Position numbers and translations under genes: made by a program
Notes under the pieces: generated by a model
What the model saw: the letters and a program-made list of their open reading frames with translations, nothing else
Databases searched by the model: none
What the model was told of the DNA's origin: nothing
In this document: in pieces, positions 44,903 to 53,724 of the stretch
Position numbering within the stretch: the first letter of the stretch is position 1
Layout of the letters: each line of letters begins with the position of its first letter
From: Streptomyces sp. TBY4
GTDB taxonomy: Bacteria > Actinomycetota > Actinomycetes > Streptomycetales > Streptomycetaceae
NCBI RefSeq assembly: GCF_024213195.1
Contig: NZ_JANAVF010000004.1
Span: 310,001 to 374,000 of the forward strand
Length of the DNA stretch: 64,000 nt
Direction: 5' to 3'

Positions 44903-44931
44903 GTCAGTGGCACTCCATGTCAGTGGCACTC
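44900..44931. repeat. 16-bp tandem duplication at a gene junction
   Basis: CATGTCAGTGGCACTC occurs twice in a row (44900-44915, 44916-44931). On the minus strand the second copy carries the stop of the DGPF gene and the first carries the ATG of the sigma factor gene. Confidence 0.9.
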
Positions 44932-45333
44932 CGGGACGGTGGGCGGCGCGGCCAGGAACGGGCGCAGCTCCAGCCACTCGTGGATCGGCTTGCCGCCCGC
45001 TCCGGGCGCGGCCGACAGCTCCCCGGCCAGCTCGACCGCACGCTCGTAGCTGTCCACGTCGATGACCATCCACCCGGCGATCAGGTCCTTGGTCTCGGCG
45101 AACGGGCCGTCGGTGACGGGCGGGCGGCCCTCGCCGTCGTAGCGCACCCAGGTGCCCTCGGGGGCGAGCGCCTGCCCGTCGACGAACTCGCCGGTCCCCT
45201 CCAGCCGGTCCGCGAAATCGCGCATGTACTGGATGTGGGCGGAGATCTCCTCCGGCGTCCACTCGCTCATCGGGACGTCGTTGGCGCAAGCCGGGGCGCC
45301 GCGGTAGTGCTTGAGAAGCAGGTACTTGGCCAT
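44920..45333 (-). CDS. DGPF/YCII-domain protein, partner of ECF42
   Basis: 137 residues from the ATG at 45333, with GGAGGAG upstream. YCII fold with MAKYLLLKHYRG at the N-terminus and the diagnostic VTDGPFAETKDLIAGW motif, ending in the ELRPF segment. DGPF proteins are small ferredoxin-like enzymes or sensors found with ECF41/ECF42 sigma factors; their chemistry is unsettled. It lies upstream of the sigma gene, 17 bases apart. Confidence 0.9.
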   Translation of the reverse strand: MAKYLLLKHYRGAPACANDVPMSEWTPEEISAHIQYMRDFADRLEGTGEFVDGQALAPEGTWVRYDGEGRPPVTDGPFAETKDLIAGWMVIDVDSYERAVELAGELSAAPGAGGKPIHEWLELRPFLAAPPTVPECH

Positions 45334-45448
45334 GACGGTCTCCTCCGTGCTGTGCGGCCCATTGTGGCCGCTTCCACTGGGGAGACGGAGCCGGGCACGG
45401 GTTCTCGACATCGCCGACGAGATTTTTTTCGCGTCTTTCGGATCGGGG

Positions 45449-45503
45449 TCCGGATCGCGTCCGGATCAGGTCCGGATCAGGTCCGGATCAGGTCCGGACC
45501 GGG
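45449..45503. repeat. Five tandem 11-bp units
   Basis: TCCGGATCGCG, then three exact copies of TCCGGATCAGG, then TCCGGACCGGG. Each holds the palindrome TCCGGA. The array lies between the 3' end of the His/Trp-rich protein gene and the DGPF gene start, in a 205-base gap. Confidence 0.85.
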
Positions 45504-45538
45504 TGGGCGTACGGGCCCCCACCCGGTCCGGGGCCGGC

Positions 45539-45964
45539 TCAGAGGCCGTGGACGCGGGTGAAGAGGCGGCCGTCGTTGTGGCCGTTCCAACCGCTGTTCC
45601 AGTGGCCGTTCCACTGGCCCTTCCAGTTGTCGTTCCACTGGCCCTTGCGGTGGTCCTTCCACTGGTTCTTCCAGTGGTGCTTGCCGGGGTCGTACCAGTA
45701 GGTGTGGCAGTGCCAGTTGCCCCAGCCGTGATGGCGGCCGTGCTTGCCCCAGTGGCAGTAGCGGATGCGGTAGCCGTCGCGGTCGCCGCCCTGAACGCTG
45801 TGACCGGGTGTCGTCGTGGTGACGGCGGTCGTGGCGGCCGACGGCGCCGCCGCCGGTGCGGCGAACGCCTGGGCGGGTACCAGTGCGCCCGCCGCGGCGA
45901 GGGCGGCCGACGCCGTGAGGACGACGGCACGCCGTGCGCGGGGCCTACGGGATGTGTGGATCAT
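45539..45964 (-). CDS. Secreted His/Trp/Gly-rich small protein
   Basis: 141 residues; ATG preceded by GGAGGTGA. Signal peptide (RRAVVLTASAALAAAGALVPAQAFA), an Ala/Thr linker, then a striking C-terminal half. It reads YRIRYCHWGKHGRHHGWG and WHCHTYWYDPGKHHW, followed by W-rich steps such as KNQWKDHRKGQWNDNW. About 12 histidines and 14 tryptophans lie within 75 residues, plus two cysteines. No family recognised. Metal or glycan binding is conceivable but unproven. It is 248 bases from the collagen-like gene. Confidence 0.75.
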   Translation of the reverse strand: MIHTSRRPRARRAVVLTASAALAAAGALVPAQAFAAPAAAPSAATTAVTTTTPGHSVQGGDRDGYRIRYCHWGKHGRHHGWGNWHCHTYWYDPGKHHWKNQWKDHRKGQWNDNWKGQWNGHWNSGWNGHNDGRLFTRVHGL

Positions 45965-46212
45965 GAAAACTCACCTCCGGCGAGCAGACAGGGACAAGGC
46001 GGATGCTGCGGGTGACCACCTGCTCTACGTGATCCCCTGTCCCACTCAACCCCGGCCGGTGCAGGGCGTCATGCCCCTGAAGTTCGGGGCTTGACAGGTA
46101 CGGAAACGCCTCGGTGCGCATCGGGGCCCGGAGGCCTCGGTGCGCACCGAAGGGGGTCAGACGGGGTCGGACGGGGTCGGCCGGGTCAGGCCGGACCGGG
46201 TCCGGTGTCCGG

Positions 46213-47727
46213 TCAGCAGGTGGGGATGCGGTTCAGGTTCGCGGCGTACCGGGCGGCGATCCAGCCGCTGCCGTCGGCGAGCTTGTACCAGATGGCGTTG
46301 CCGTCGACGTTCGAGCCGTTGGTCTTGCACTGCACCTGGACCTGGGCCCCGTACTTGATCACGCCCGCCTTCTTGTAGTGCGTGCCGGGGCCGGTACGGA
46401 CGGACAGCTTGTCGCTGACGATGCGGGCCGACGGCTTGGCGGGCTTACCGCCCTGGTCCTTACCGCCGTGGTCCTTACCGCCGTGGTCCTTGCCGCACTT
46501 GCAGTCGCCGGGCTTGCCCTTGTCGCCCTTCGGACCCTGCTCTCCCTTGTCGCCCTTGGGGCCGGGGCGGCCCTGCTCGCCCTTCGGTCCCGGCTTGCCC
46601 TTGGGACCCTGCTCACCCTTGGGACCCGGCTTGCCCTTCGGGCCCTTCTCGCCCTTGGGTCCCTGGTCGCCCTTCGGCCCCTGGTCGCCCTTCGGTCCGC
46701 CCGGGCCGGTGTCCCCGCGGTCGCCCTTGTCGCCCTTGTCACCCTTGGGTCCGCCGGCCGGGCCGGTGTCTCCCTTCGGGCCCTGGGGTCCGCTCGGTCC
46801 GGGGGTGCCGGCCGGTCCCGCCGGGCCGGTCTCGCCGGTGCTGCCCGTGTCGCCCTTCGGGCCCGCGGGACCGGTGTCGCCCTTCGGACCGCCGGCCGGA
46901 CCGGTGTCGCCCTTCGGGCCGGGGGCCCCGGTGTCGCCCTTCGGGCCCTGGGGGCCTCCGGCCGGTCCCTGGTCGCCCTTCGGACCCGCCGGGCCGGTGT
47001 CGCCCTTGGGGCCCGGCTTGCCCTTGGGCCCCTGCGGACCCTTCTCGCCGCGCTCGCCCTTGTCGCCGCGGTCACCCTTCTCACCGCGGTCGCCGCGGTC
47101 CCCGCGCTCGCCCTTCTCGCCGCGCTCGCCCTGGTCTCCCTTGTCACCCTTGTCGCCCTTGGGGCCGGGGCGGCCCGGCTTGCCGTGGTGACCGGGCTTT
47201 CCGTCGTGCCCGTCGTGCCCGTCGTCGCCCTTGGGTCCCGTCACCGGGGTGGACACCGCGTACAGACCGGGCGCGGAGCCGTCCCCGGCCGCCCACTCGC
47301 CGCCGTCGAGCGTCGTGCCCTCGGGAGCATCCGCGTCCACCCGTACGAGTACGCCCAGCCGGGTGTTGCTCTCCGCCGGGAAGGCGAAGCCCGCCCGGGT
47401 GCCCGCGTCGCAGGTCAGCTGGCGGGCGTTGCCCGAGAGGGTGCAGGGCGCGCCCGCGCGGTCGCCGTTCCAGTAGAAGCGGGCCTCGGGGAAGGTGGTC
47501 CGCTCCGGTGCGGTGATCCGGAATCTGCTGCTCAGTGCCGCGTCGGTGCCCGTCTCCGCCACGATCACCACGCGGCCGGTCTTTCCGGCGGCGATCGAGG
47601 GGACGTACGGCTGGGAGAACCGGATGTGCGGCGAGCCGGCGGCGAAAGCCGGCGCGGCCGGCAGCAGGCAGGTCGCGGTGACGGCCGCGACGACCAGGGC
47701 GGCCGACGTGGAGCGGGAAGCAGACAA
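46213..47727 (-). CDS. Secreted collagen-like protein with SH3-type C-terminus
   Basis: 504 residues from a TTG at 47727, chosen for GGAGG upstream and for starting at the signal peptide ([18 protein letters not shown]). Residues 30-160 form a beta-rich N-terminal domain ([19 protein letters not shown]). About 162-405 is a near-continuous Gly-X-Y collagen stretch rich in [10 protein letters not shown] and [10 protein letters not shown]. It is followed by [14 protein letters not shown], and then a bacterial SH3 domain ([16 protein letters not shown] to the terminal Cys). Triple-helix stalk plus wall-binding head is the likely layout. Confidence 0.88.
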   Translation of the reverse strand: MSASRSTSAALVVAAVTATCLLPAAPAFAAGSPHIRFSQPYVPSIAAGKTGRVVIVAETGTDAALSSRFRITAPERTTFPEARFYWNGDRAGAPCTLSGNARQLTCDAGTRAGFAFPAESNTRLGVLVRVDADAPEGTTLDGGEWAAGDGSAPGLYAVSTPVTGPKGDDGHDGHDGKPGHHGKPGRPGPKGDKGDKGDQGERGEKGERGDRGDRGEKGDRGDKGERGEKGPQGPKGKPGPKGDTGPAGPKGDQGPAGGPQGPKGDTGAPGPKGDTGPAGGPKGDTGPAGPKGDTGSTGETGPAGPAGTPGPSGPQGPKGDTGPAGGPKGDKGDKGDRGDTGPGGPKGDQGPKGDQGPKGEKGPKGKPGPKGEQGPKGKPGPKGEQGRPGPKGDKGEQGPKGDKGKPGDCKCGKDHGGKDHGGKDQGGKPAKPSARIVSDKLSVRTGPGTHYKKAGVIKYGAQVQVQCKTNGSNVDGNAIWYKLADGSGWIAARYAANLNRIPTC

Positions 47728-47857
47728 GGGGTTTCCTCCGCGAGGAAAGGCGACGGAACCGGAAGGTGACCGCCGAATGCGGTCTTCCGGTGGACAAAAG
47801 TTCCGGCACCAGTTAAAAGCTGACAATGCGACCCGGTCGTGTACGACGCGTAACCGG

Positions 47858-48442
47858 TCACTCGGCAGCCGCGTGAATCCCTCCGCCGTCCCGGACCAGG
47901 ACGTACGCCGCCTCGCGCGCCCGCACCGCCGCCCCCGGGCCCGGTTCCAGGGCCGCGACCACCGTCGCCCCCTCGACCAGCAGCAGCAGTTGCTCCGCCA
48001 GCCCCTCCCGGCCCGGCCCGGCGACCCCGGCCAGCAGCGCCCGCAGCTCCGCCTTGTGGCGGCGTACGACGTCCAGCACTCCGGCGGGACCGGCCCCCAG
48101 CTCCCCGTACGCGTTCAGGAACGCGCAGCCGCGGAAGCCCGGCTCCGAGAACCACCCCGCGAGCCACTCGAAGACCGCCCCGACCGGATCGTCGTCCTGC
48201 CCCGCGACCGCCCCGGCCAGGCTCGCGATCCAGCGCCGGTCGCGGCGCTCCAGATAGGCGGTGACCAGCGATTCCTTGGCCGGGTAGAGGTGGTACAGCC
48301 GCTTGAGCGGGATCCCGGACTCCGCGCGGATGCGGTCCATCCCCACGGCCTGGATGCCTTCGGCGTAGAACAGCGCCTCCGCGGCGTCCAGCAGGCGCGT
48401 GCGGGCCTCTTCGTCGGTCATCGGGGCGGGGGTGGTGGGCAT
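47858..48442 (-). CDS. TetR-family regulator
   Basis: 194 residues, ATG at 48442. The HTH (about 8-55) is [28 protein letters not shown], then [17 protein letters not shown]. The C-terminal domain is of the type seen in regulators of small-molecule oxidoreductases ([14 protein letters not shown]). Divergent from the DUF1348 gene; two copies of GAGAACG-N2-CGTTCTC lie between them and are its probable operators. Confidence 0.9.
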   Translation of the reverse strand: MPTTPAPMTDEEARTRLLDAAEALFYAEGIQAVGMDRIRAESGIPLKRLYHLYPAKESLVTAYLERRDRRWIASLAGAVAGQDDDPVGAVFEWLAGWFSEPGFRGCAFLNAYGELGAGPAGVLDVVRRHKAELRALLAGVAGPGREGLAEQLLLLVEGATVVAALEPGPGAAVRAREAAYVLVRDGGGIHAAAE

Positions 48443-48473
48443 GGAAGCAGCGTAGACCAGAACCGCTTGCACC

Positions 48474-48489
48474 GAGAACGCCCGTTCTC
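48474..48489. promoter_or_regulatory. TetR operator, site 1
   Basis: GAGAACGCCCGTTCTC, a perfect palindrome apart from its two central bases, 32 bases upstream of the tetR start. Confidence 0.8.
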
Positions 48490-48491
48490 TA

Positions 48492-48537
48492 GGCTGGGGG
48501 GACGGGGAGAACGGTCGTTCTCCCCGTCCCCCCAGCC
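48492..48537. promoter_or_regulatory. 46-bp palindrome containing TetR operator site 2
   Basis: Arms of 22 bases (48492-48513 and 48516-48537) are perfectly complementary around GT. The middle is GAGAACGGTCGTTCTC (48507-48522), which is site 1 with different central bases. The outer arms add GGCTGGGGGGACGGG. It ends 25 bases before the DUF1348 start. It may act as operator in DNA and as a hairpin in the transcript. Confidence 0.8.
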
Positions 48538-48562
48538 CACCAGAAGCCGAGAGGTGCCCGCC

Positions 48563-48988
48563 ATGACTGCCACCACTGCTTCCGTACGACCGCCCCTGCC
48601 GCCCTTCACCGAGGAGTCCGCCCGCGCCAAGGTGCAGGCCGCCGAGGACGCCTGGAACAGCCGCGACCCCGAACGCGTCGCCCTCGCCTACACCGAGGAC
48701 TCCGCCTGGCGGAACCGCGACCGCTTCCTGAACGGCCGCTCCGAGATCCGCGCCTTCCTCGCCGACAAGTGGGAGCGCGAGCTGGAGTACCGGCTGCGCA
48801 AGGAGCTGTGGGCGTACACCGACAACCGCATCTCGGTGCGCTTCGAGTACGAGTGGCACGACGCGAGCGGTCAGTGGTGGCGCAGCCACGGCAACGAGCA
48901 GTGGGAATTCGATGCCGCGGGCCTGATGCGCCGCCGCGAGGCGAGCATCAACGACATCCCGATCGAGGAGTCCGACCGGCGCCTCTGA
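48563..48988 (+). CDS. DUF1348 (SnoaL-like/NTF2 fold) protein
   Basis: 141 residues. Residues 20-135 give the family pattern [45 protein letters not shown] and [20 protein letters not shown]. This cone-shaped fold can bind or isomerise small hydrophobic molecules. Cytosolic. The divergent TetR protein is the likely repressor, so an inducing compound may be a substrate. Confidence 0.88.
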   Translation: MTATTASVRPPLPPFTEESARAKVQAAEDAWNSRDPERVALAYTEDSAWRNRDRFLNGRSEIRAFLADKWERELEYRLRKELWAYTDNRISVRFEYEWHDASGQWWRSHGNEQWEFDAAGLMRRREASINDIPIEESDRRL

Positions 48989-49038
48989 GCCCGGAGTTGC
49001 GCCGGAGTTATGCTGGCAGGAACCCCTGGGGAGGCAAC

Positions 49039-49443
49039 GTGACCGAGCGCAAACCGCCTGGTGTCAGCTTCGAATCCTTCGTGGACCGCCAGATCAGGCA
49101 GGCCGAGGCGAGCGGCGAGATCGAGAACCTGCCCGGCTTCGGCAAGCCGCTGGCCTCGCTCGACGCCCCGTACGACGAGCTGTGGTGGATCAAGGGCAAA
49201 CTGCACCGCGAGGGCTTCGCCGTCCTCCCGCCGGCACTCGCGCTCCGCAAGGAGGCGGAGGACGCCCGCGAGGCGCTCAGGACCGCCCGCACCGAACGCC
49301 AGGTCCGTGCCCTCCTCACGGAGATCAACGACAAGATCCGCGCGGCACTGCGCAGGCCCCCGCCCGGCCCCCCGCTGAACCTCAAGGAGTTCGACGTGGA
49401 AGCCGAACTCACCAGCTGGCGCGAGTCCCGCGACGCCCGTTAG
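49039..49443 (+). CDS. DUF1992 (DnaJ-homologue C28-like) protein
   Basis: 134 residues from a GTG with GGGGAGG five bases upstream. DUF1992 motifs: ESFVDRQIRQAEASGEIENLPGFGKPL and a basic helical C-terminus (LRKEAEDAREALRTAR). It has no J-domain. Function unknown across the family. Confidence 0.85.
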   Translation: MTERKPPGVSFESFVDRQIRQAEASGEIENLPGFGKPLASLDAPYDELWWIKGKLHREGFAVLPPALALRKEAEDAREALRTARTERQVRALLTEINDKIRAALRRPPPGPPLNLKEFDVEAELTSWRESRDAR

Positions 49444-49651
49444 CCGGCTCGTAGGGCGGCGAGGAGCCCGGTGTGCAGGAGCTGCGCGGCGGGGGAGCGT
49501 TGACCTGGGCGAGCGATGAGTTGTTCTCGGCGGGGTGAACGGGAGCCATTTGGGCGGGGATGGAGAGAGCCGCCTGAGAGGGTCGCGAAGGGGCTTGCCG
49601 GGCCGCCGGGTGTGGTGTGGGGTTGGGCTGTTTGGTCGAGTGGATGCTGAC

Positions 49652-49993
49652 ATGGGTGGGGTCATGGACATTGAGTTGGCGGATGCGGTGGCGGCGGTGC
49701 GTGATGAGCTGCTTGCGGCCGCGGCGCGTGGGGCGGGGCAGGGTCTCGAGTTCAAGGTCGGGCCGGTGGAACTGGAATTCGCTGTGGAGCTGCGGGCGGA
49801 TGCGAAGGCGAAGGCCAAGTTCAAAGCGTGGGTGGTCACGGGAGAAGTGGAGGCGGGCGTGGCCCGCGCTCGCACGCACCGGGTGAAGGTCACGCTTGCT
49901 CCGCAGCGGTCTGGTGGCGGGGACCTGTTGGTGAGTGGCGACACGGGGCGCCTGCAGGGTCCGGGAGACGTATCCGGTCACATCGAGGGCTGA
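49652..49993 (+). CDS. Trypco2-domain protein, partner of protease-NTPase-TPR
   Basis: About 113 residues; ATG at 49652, or at 49664 (MDIELADAV). The trypsin-co-occurring domain 2 pattern is clear: IELADAVAAVRDELLAAAARG, VGPVELEFAVELRADAKAKAKFKAWVV and THRVKVTLAPQRSGGGDLL. Trypco domains are found, by name, beside trypsin-like proteases fused to NTPases. It precedes such a gene by 45 bases. Presumed to dock onto or regulate the large protein. Confidence 0.82.
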   Translation: MGGVMDIELADAVAAVRDELLAAAARGAGQGLEFKVGPVELEFAVELRADAKAKAKFKAWVVTGEVEAGVARARTHRVKVTLAPQRSGGGDLLVSGDTGRLQGPGDVSGHIEG

Positions 49994-50038
49994 TCGTGCG
50001 GCGGGCCTGAAGTACGAGGGGATTCCGAGGGCGGCGGG

Positions 50039-53000
50039 GTGGATCGTGCGCGGGTGGTCGTTGTCGAAGGCACAGGTGGGCCGGGGTCCGGGTATGTGAT
50101 CGCGCCGCGGGTGGTGCTGACATCCGCGCACGTAGTGCCCGCGCCCGGCAGCACGGTGTCGCTGTTTCGGCCTGGCCGAGCGCCGGCCTGGGGCGGGACG
50201 GTGGTCTGGCGCGGGACGCCGGGCGGGCGTGATGATGCTGCCCTGGTCCGCGTCGACGATCCGGCATGGGCCCCGCCGCCCGCAGCAGCGGTTCGTTGGG
50301 GGCGCTTGGTGACCCACCGGCCCGGTACCGCCTGTGAGGCGTGGGGGGTTCCTGAGGTGGTGCAGCGGCCAGGTCGGCCGGTGGACACGCTGCAGCCTTC
50401 AGGCACGCTCAACCCCGGAGACCGCTACGTCGGCAACCGGTACGTGATGAACCTTGACCAGCACCCCCCGGCCGCCACGGCGGACGTGTCCTCCCCGTGG
50501 GGCGGGATGTCGGGGGCTGCGTTGTTCTGCGGCGGTCTGCTGGCCGGTGTGATCGCCAGCGATCCGGCGGGCCGTGCCCACGCGAGCCTTGAGGCCGTAC
50601 CCGCCTACGTGCTGATGCACGACCCTGCCTTCCGGACCGCGCTGGCCGCACACGCTCCCGAGGCCGGCAGCGTGCTGGAGCCGGTCGAATGGCAGCACCT
50701 GGCCGAGGCGGCAGATCCGGTGAGCACCAGCCTGGTCGGCTCTCCTGCCGCGCTGTTGCGGGCCCGCCGCCAAGTGGTGCCCTTCCGCGGCCGCACCAGC
50801 GTGATCGACGACCTGACCGCCTGGAGCACGGAGGCCGGATTCGGTGCCCTGCTCCTGCACGGCCCAGGCGGACAGGGCAAGACCCGCCTCGCCCAGCACT
50901 TCGCCGACACCCTGACGGCCGAAGGCTGGAGCAGCCTGTGGCTGCGCCCGGATACTTCCCTCGATGCCCTGGCGGTGCTCTCGCACGCGACCGTTCCCCT
51001 GCTGGTGGTCGTCGACTACGCCGAAACGCGCACCGCGCAGCTGACTGCGCTGCTGGAAGCCGCTGCCCGGCAGGGTGTGGTCAGTGGCAGCGCGTTCAAG
51101 CTGCTGCTGCTGGCGCGCACGCCCGGTGACTGGTGGCCGGCGCTGCAGGCGGCCAGTCCCGTCTCCGAGGAGCTACTGGACGGCGCCGACACGATCGCCC
51201 TGTCGGCCCTGGAGCCCGAACCCGGCGCCTCTCGCACCCAGGGGTACCGCGAGGCGGTGCACGGCTATGCGGAGCATCTGCCGCGGGTGCGCGGCTGGCA
51301 GCACCACGACTGGCCGGCCGTGGCTGCCCGGCTCACTGTCCCCATGACGGACCGCCCCGGTGCGGGTGCCGCGCTGGACCGTCCGGGTATGGAGACGGCG
51401 CTGACCTTGCACATGACCGCGCTGGCCGACCTGCTGGACAGCGCAGGCCAGGTCCCAGCCGCTACCTTGGTCCCGGCCGGCTCCGGGACCAAGGTAGCGG
51501 GTACGCAGGGAGTCGAGGACCGACTGCTGGTCCACGAGCGCCGCTACTGGACCGCCACCGCCACCGCCCTCGGGTTGCACCCAGCGTTGACTCTGAACAC
51601 CCTCACCGACGCGCTGGCAGCGGCCTTCCTCCTCGGTGCCGAAACGCGAGCCCAGGCCGAGGAACTCCTGCACCGCGTCCCCGGCCTTGCCGACCAGCCC
51701 GGCGACCGACTCGGCTCCGTCCGCGGCTGGATCGCCGCCCTCTACCCCACCTCCTCCGGCGGCCGGCCCTGGGACACCTTGCAGCCCGACCGGCTGGCCG
51801 AGCGGTTCCTCGGCCGCCACCTTCAGGACCATCCCGAACTCGCCGATCACCTCGTCCCCGCCGCCACCGACAACCAGGCCACCCAGCTCCTCACCGTCTA
51901 CGCCCGGGCTGCCGCCCACCCAGTCTTCGACCACCGGCTCGACGAGGATTTGACCACCCTGTGCACGCGCCACTCCACGGTCCTGGCCGCACCTGCCATG
52001 ATCGTGATCACCCAGACAGAAGCCCCCCAGCCCCTCCTCCACGCCCTCCAGCAGATCACCGACACCCCAGGCGTCCCCCTGCCCGACCTGGAACAGCTCG
52101 CTGACCGGCTGCCCCTCACCAGCCACAACCTCGCCCCCTGGGCCGCCCACCTCGCCCAGCTCCTCGTCGACCACCACCGCGCACGCACCTACGTCCCCGA
52201 CCACCTGCCCAACCTCGCCATGCGCCTGAACAACCTGTCTATCCGGTTGGGGGATCTGGGGCGGCGGGAGGAAGCACTGGCCGCGGTCAACGAGGCCGTG
52301 GACATGTACCGGGAACTCGCCCATCAGCGCCCCGGAGCCTCCCTGCCCAACCTCGCCACGAGCCTGAACAACCTCGCCGTCGATCTGGGGAGCCTGGGGC
52401 GGCGGGAGGAGGCACTGGCCGCGATCAACGAGGCCGTGGACGTGTACCGGGAACTGGCCCAGCAGCGACCCGAGGTCTTCCTGCCCTACCTCGCCGCGGG
52501 CCTCAACAACCTGTCCAACCGGTTGGGGGATCTGGGGCAGCGGGAGGAGGCACTGGCGGCGATCAACGAGGCCGTGGACATGTACCGGGAACTGGCCCAG
52601 CAGCGACCCGGAGCCTCCCTGCCCGACCTCGCCATGAGCCTGCACAACCTGTCCAACCGGCTAGGAGATCTGGGGCGGCGGGAGGAAGCACTGGACGCGA
52701 TCAACGAGGCCATCAAGATCCGGCTGGATCTGGCCCGGCAGCAGCCCGACGCCTTCCTGCCCGACCTCGCCATGAGCCTGAGCAGCCTGTCCGTCGGTCT
52801 GGGGGATCTGGGGCGGTGGGAGGAAGCACTGGACGCGATCAACGAGGCCGTGGACGTGTACCGGGGACTGGCGGAGCAGCGGCCCGGAGCCTTCTTGCCC
52901 GACCTCGCCATGAGCCTGAACAACCTCGCAGGCAGTCTGGGGAGTTTGGGGCGGTGGGAGGAAGCACTGGACACGATCAACGAGGCCGTGGACGTGTACC

Positions 53001-53389
53001 GGGGACTGGCGCAGCAGCGGCCCGGAGCCTTCCTGCCCGACCTCGCCACGAGCCTCAACAACCTCGCAGGCGGTCTGGGGAGCCTGGGGCGGTGGGAGGA
53101 AGCACTGGACACGATCAACGAGGCCGTGGACGTGCACCGGGAACTGGCGCAGCAGCGGCCCGAAGCCTTCCTGCCCTACCTCGCCACGAGCCTGAACAAC
53201 CTCGCCATCGATCTGGGGAGTCTGGGGCGGTGGGAGGAAGCACTGGCCGCGACCAACGAAGCCGTGAAGATCCGGGGAGAACTGGCCCGGCTCCGCCCCC
53301 ACGTCCACCAAAGCGAACTTGATCGGTCACTGCAGCTTCGGTCCTTGCTGCAGGAGGACATGAAAGACAGCCCGGGCCCAGCAGGCTAA
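50039..53389 (+). CDS. Trypsin-like protease / P-loop NTPase / TPR conflict-system protein
   Basis: 1116 residues from a GTG. Residues 1-200 form a trypsin-like serine protease: His31 (TSAHVV), Asp65/66 (GRDDAAL) and Ser158 (GGMSGAALF), all present, with no signal peptide. The NTPase begins near 255: Walker A LHGPGGQGKTRLA and Walker B LLVVVDYAETRT. A helical region follows, then eight 46-residue TPR-like units (about 723-1090) of the form LGDLGRREEALAAINEAVD. The order protease-NTPase-superstructure repeats, with trypco2 beside it, matches the NTP-dependent conflict systems described for multicellular bacteria. It probably senses an invader through the TPRs and then cleaves a target. Confidence 0.88.
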   Translation: MDRARVVVVEGTGGPGSGYVIAPRVVLTSAHVVPAPGSTVSLFRPGRAPAWGGTVVWRGTPGGRDDAALVRVDDPAWAPPPAAAVRWGRLVTHRPGTACEAWGVPEVVQRPGRPVDTLQPSGTLNPGDRYVGNRYVMNLDQHPPAATADVSSPWGGMSGAALFCGGLLAGVIASDPAGRAHASLEAVPAYVLMHDPAFRTALAAHAPEAGSVLEPVEWQHLAEAADPVSTSLVGSPAALLRARRQVVPFRGRTSVIDDLTAWSTEAGFGALLLHGPGGQGKTRLAQHFADTLTAEGWSSLWLRPDTSLDALAVLSHATVPLLVVVDYAETRTAQLTALLEAAARQGVVSGSAFKLLLLARTPGDWWPALQAASPVSEELLDGADTIALSALEPEPGASRTQGYREAVHGYAEHLPRVRGWQHHDWPAVAARLTVPMTDRPGAGAALDRPGMETALTLHMTALADLLDSAGQVPAATLVPAGSGTKVAGTQGVEDRLLVHERRYWTATATALGLHPALTLNTLTDALAAAFLLGAETRAQAEELLHRVPGLADQPGDRLGSVRGWIAALYPTSSGGRPWDTLQPDRLAERFLGRHLQDHPELADHLVPAATDNQATQLLTVYARAAAHPVFDHRLDEDLTTLCTRHSTVLAAPAMIVITQTEAPQPLLHALQQITDTPGVPLPDLEQLADRLPLTSHNLAPWAAHLAQLLVDHHRARTYVPDHLPNLAMRLNNLSIRLGDLGRREEALAAVNEAVDMYRELAHQRPGASLPNLATSLNNLAVDLGSLGRREEALAAINEAVDVYRELAQQRPEVFLPYLAAGLNNLSNRLGDLGQREEALAAINEAVDMYRELAQQRPGASLPDLAMSLHNLSNRLGDLGRREEALDAINEAIKIRLDLARQQPDAFLPDLAMSLSSLSVGLGDLGRWEEALDAINEAVDVYRGLAEQRPGAFLPDLAMSLNNLAGSLGSLGRWEEALDTINEAVDVYRGLAQQRPGAFLPDLATSLNNLAGGLGSLGRWEEALDTINEAVDVHRELAQQRPEAFLPYLATSLNNLAIDLGSLGRWEEALAATNEAVKIRGELARLRPHVHQSELDRSLQLRSLLQEDMKDSPGPAG
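52205..53308 (+). repeat. Eight tandem 138-bp repeats encoding TPRs
   Basis: Units start at 52205 and then every 138 bases. Each encodes LP-LA-SLNNL plus the TPR helices. Units six and seven differ at roughly nine of 138 bases by eye. High DNA identity implies recent duplication or gene conversion. Confidence 0.9.
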
Positions 53390-53724
53390 GGAAGTACCCG
53401 GGCGTCGCTGCCCTAGAGCGTGCCACGGGGCCGGGGCCAGGATCGTATGTGTGACGGCTGTTGCCCCGCACCGCGTACATCACACGGACTGCATATCCGC
53501 GGTTCAAGCGGCTGGTCAGTGCGCATGAGCTGCCTCTGTTCCTCGCGCCGACGCGGTAGGCGGCGGAGCTGCCGGAGGCTGAGCCGGTCCGGGTGGGTGG
53601 CCGTACGGCGGCGCGGAAGCCGCGGGCTGGTCTGCCTGTCGGGAATCGGATCGCCGTCAACGGGGTTGGAGCCGTTGATCACCATCAACGGGGGTGGTGG
53701 GGGATGAACCGTTATTGGAGAGTC
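53390..53724. other. Gap without a supported gene
   Basis: 335 bases between the conflict-system gene and the oxidoreductase. An open frame exists (from 53420) but has no family pattern or ribosome site. I see no clear terminator. Possibly worn-out coding DNA. Confidence 0.45.

Noticed and set aside
46114..47769. A 551-codon plus-strand frame rich in Leu/Ala/Val
   Set aside because: Antisense of the collagen-like gene; its periodicity merely mirrors the Gly-X-Y codons.
52205..53308. Regular repeats suggesting a CRISPR array
   Set aside because: 138-bp coding units for TPRs, with no spacers and no cas genes nearby.
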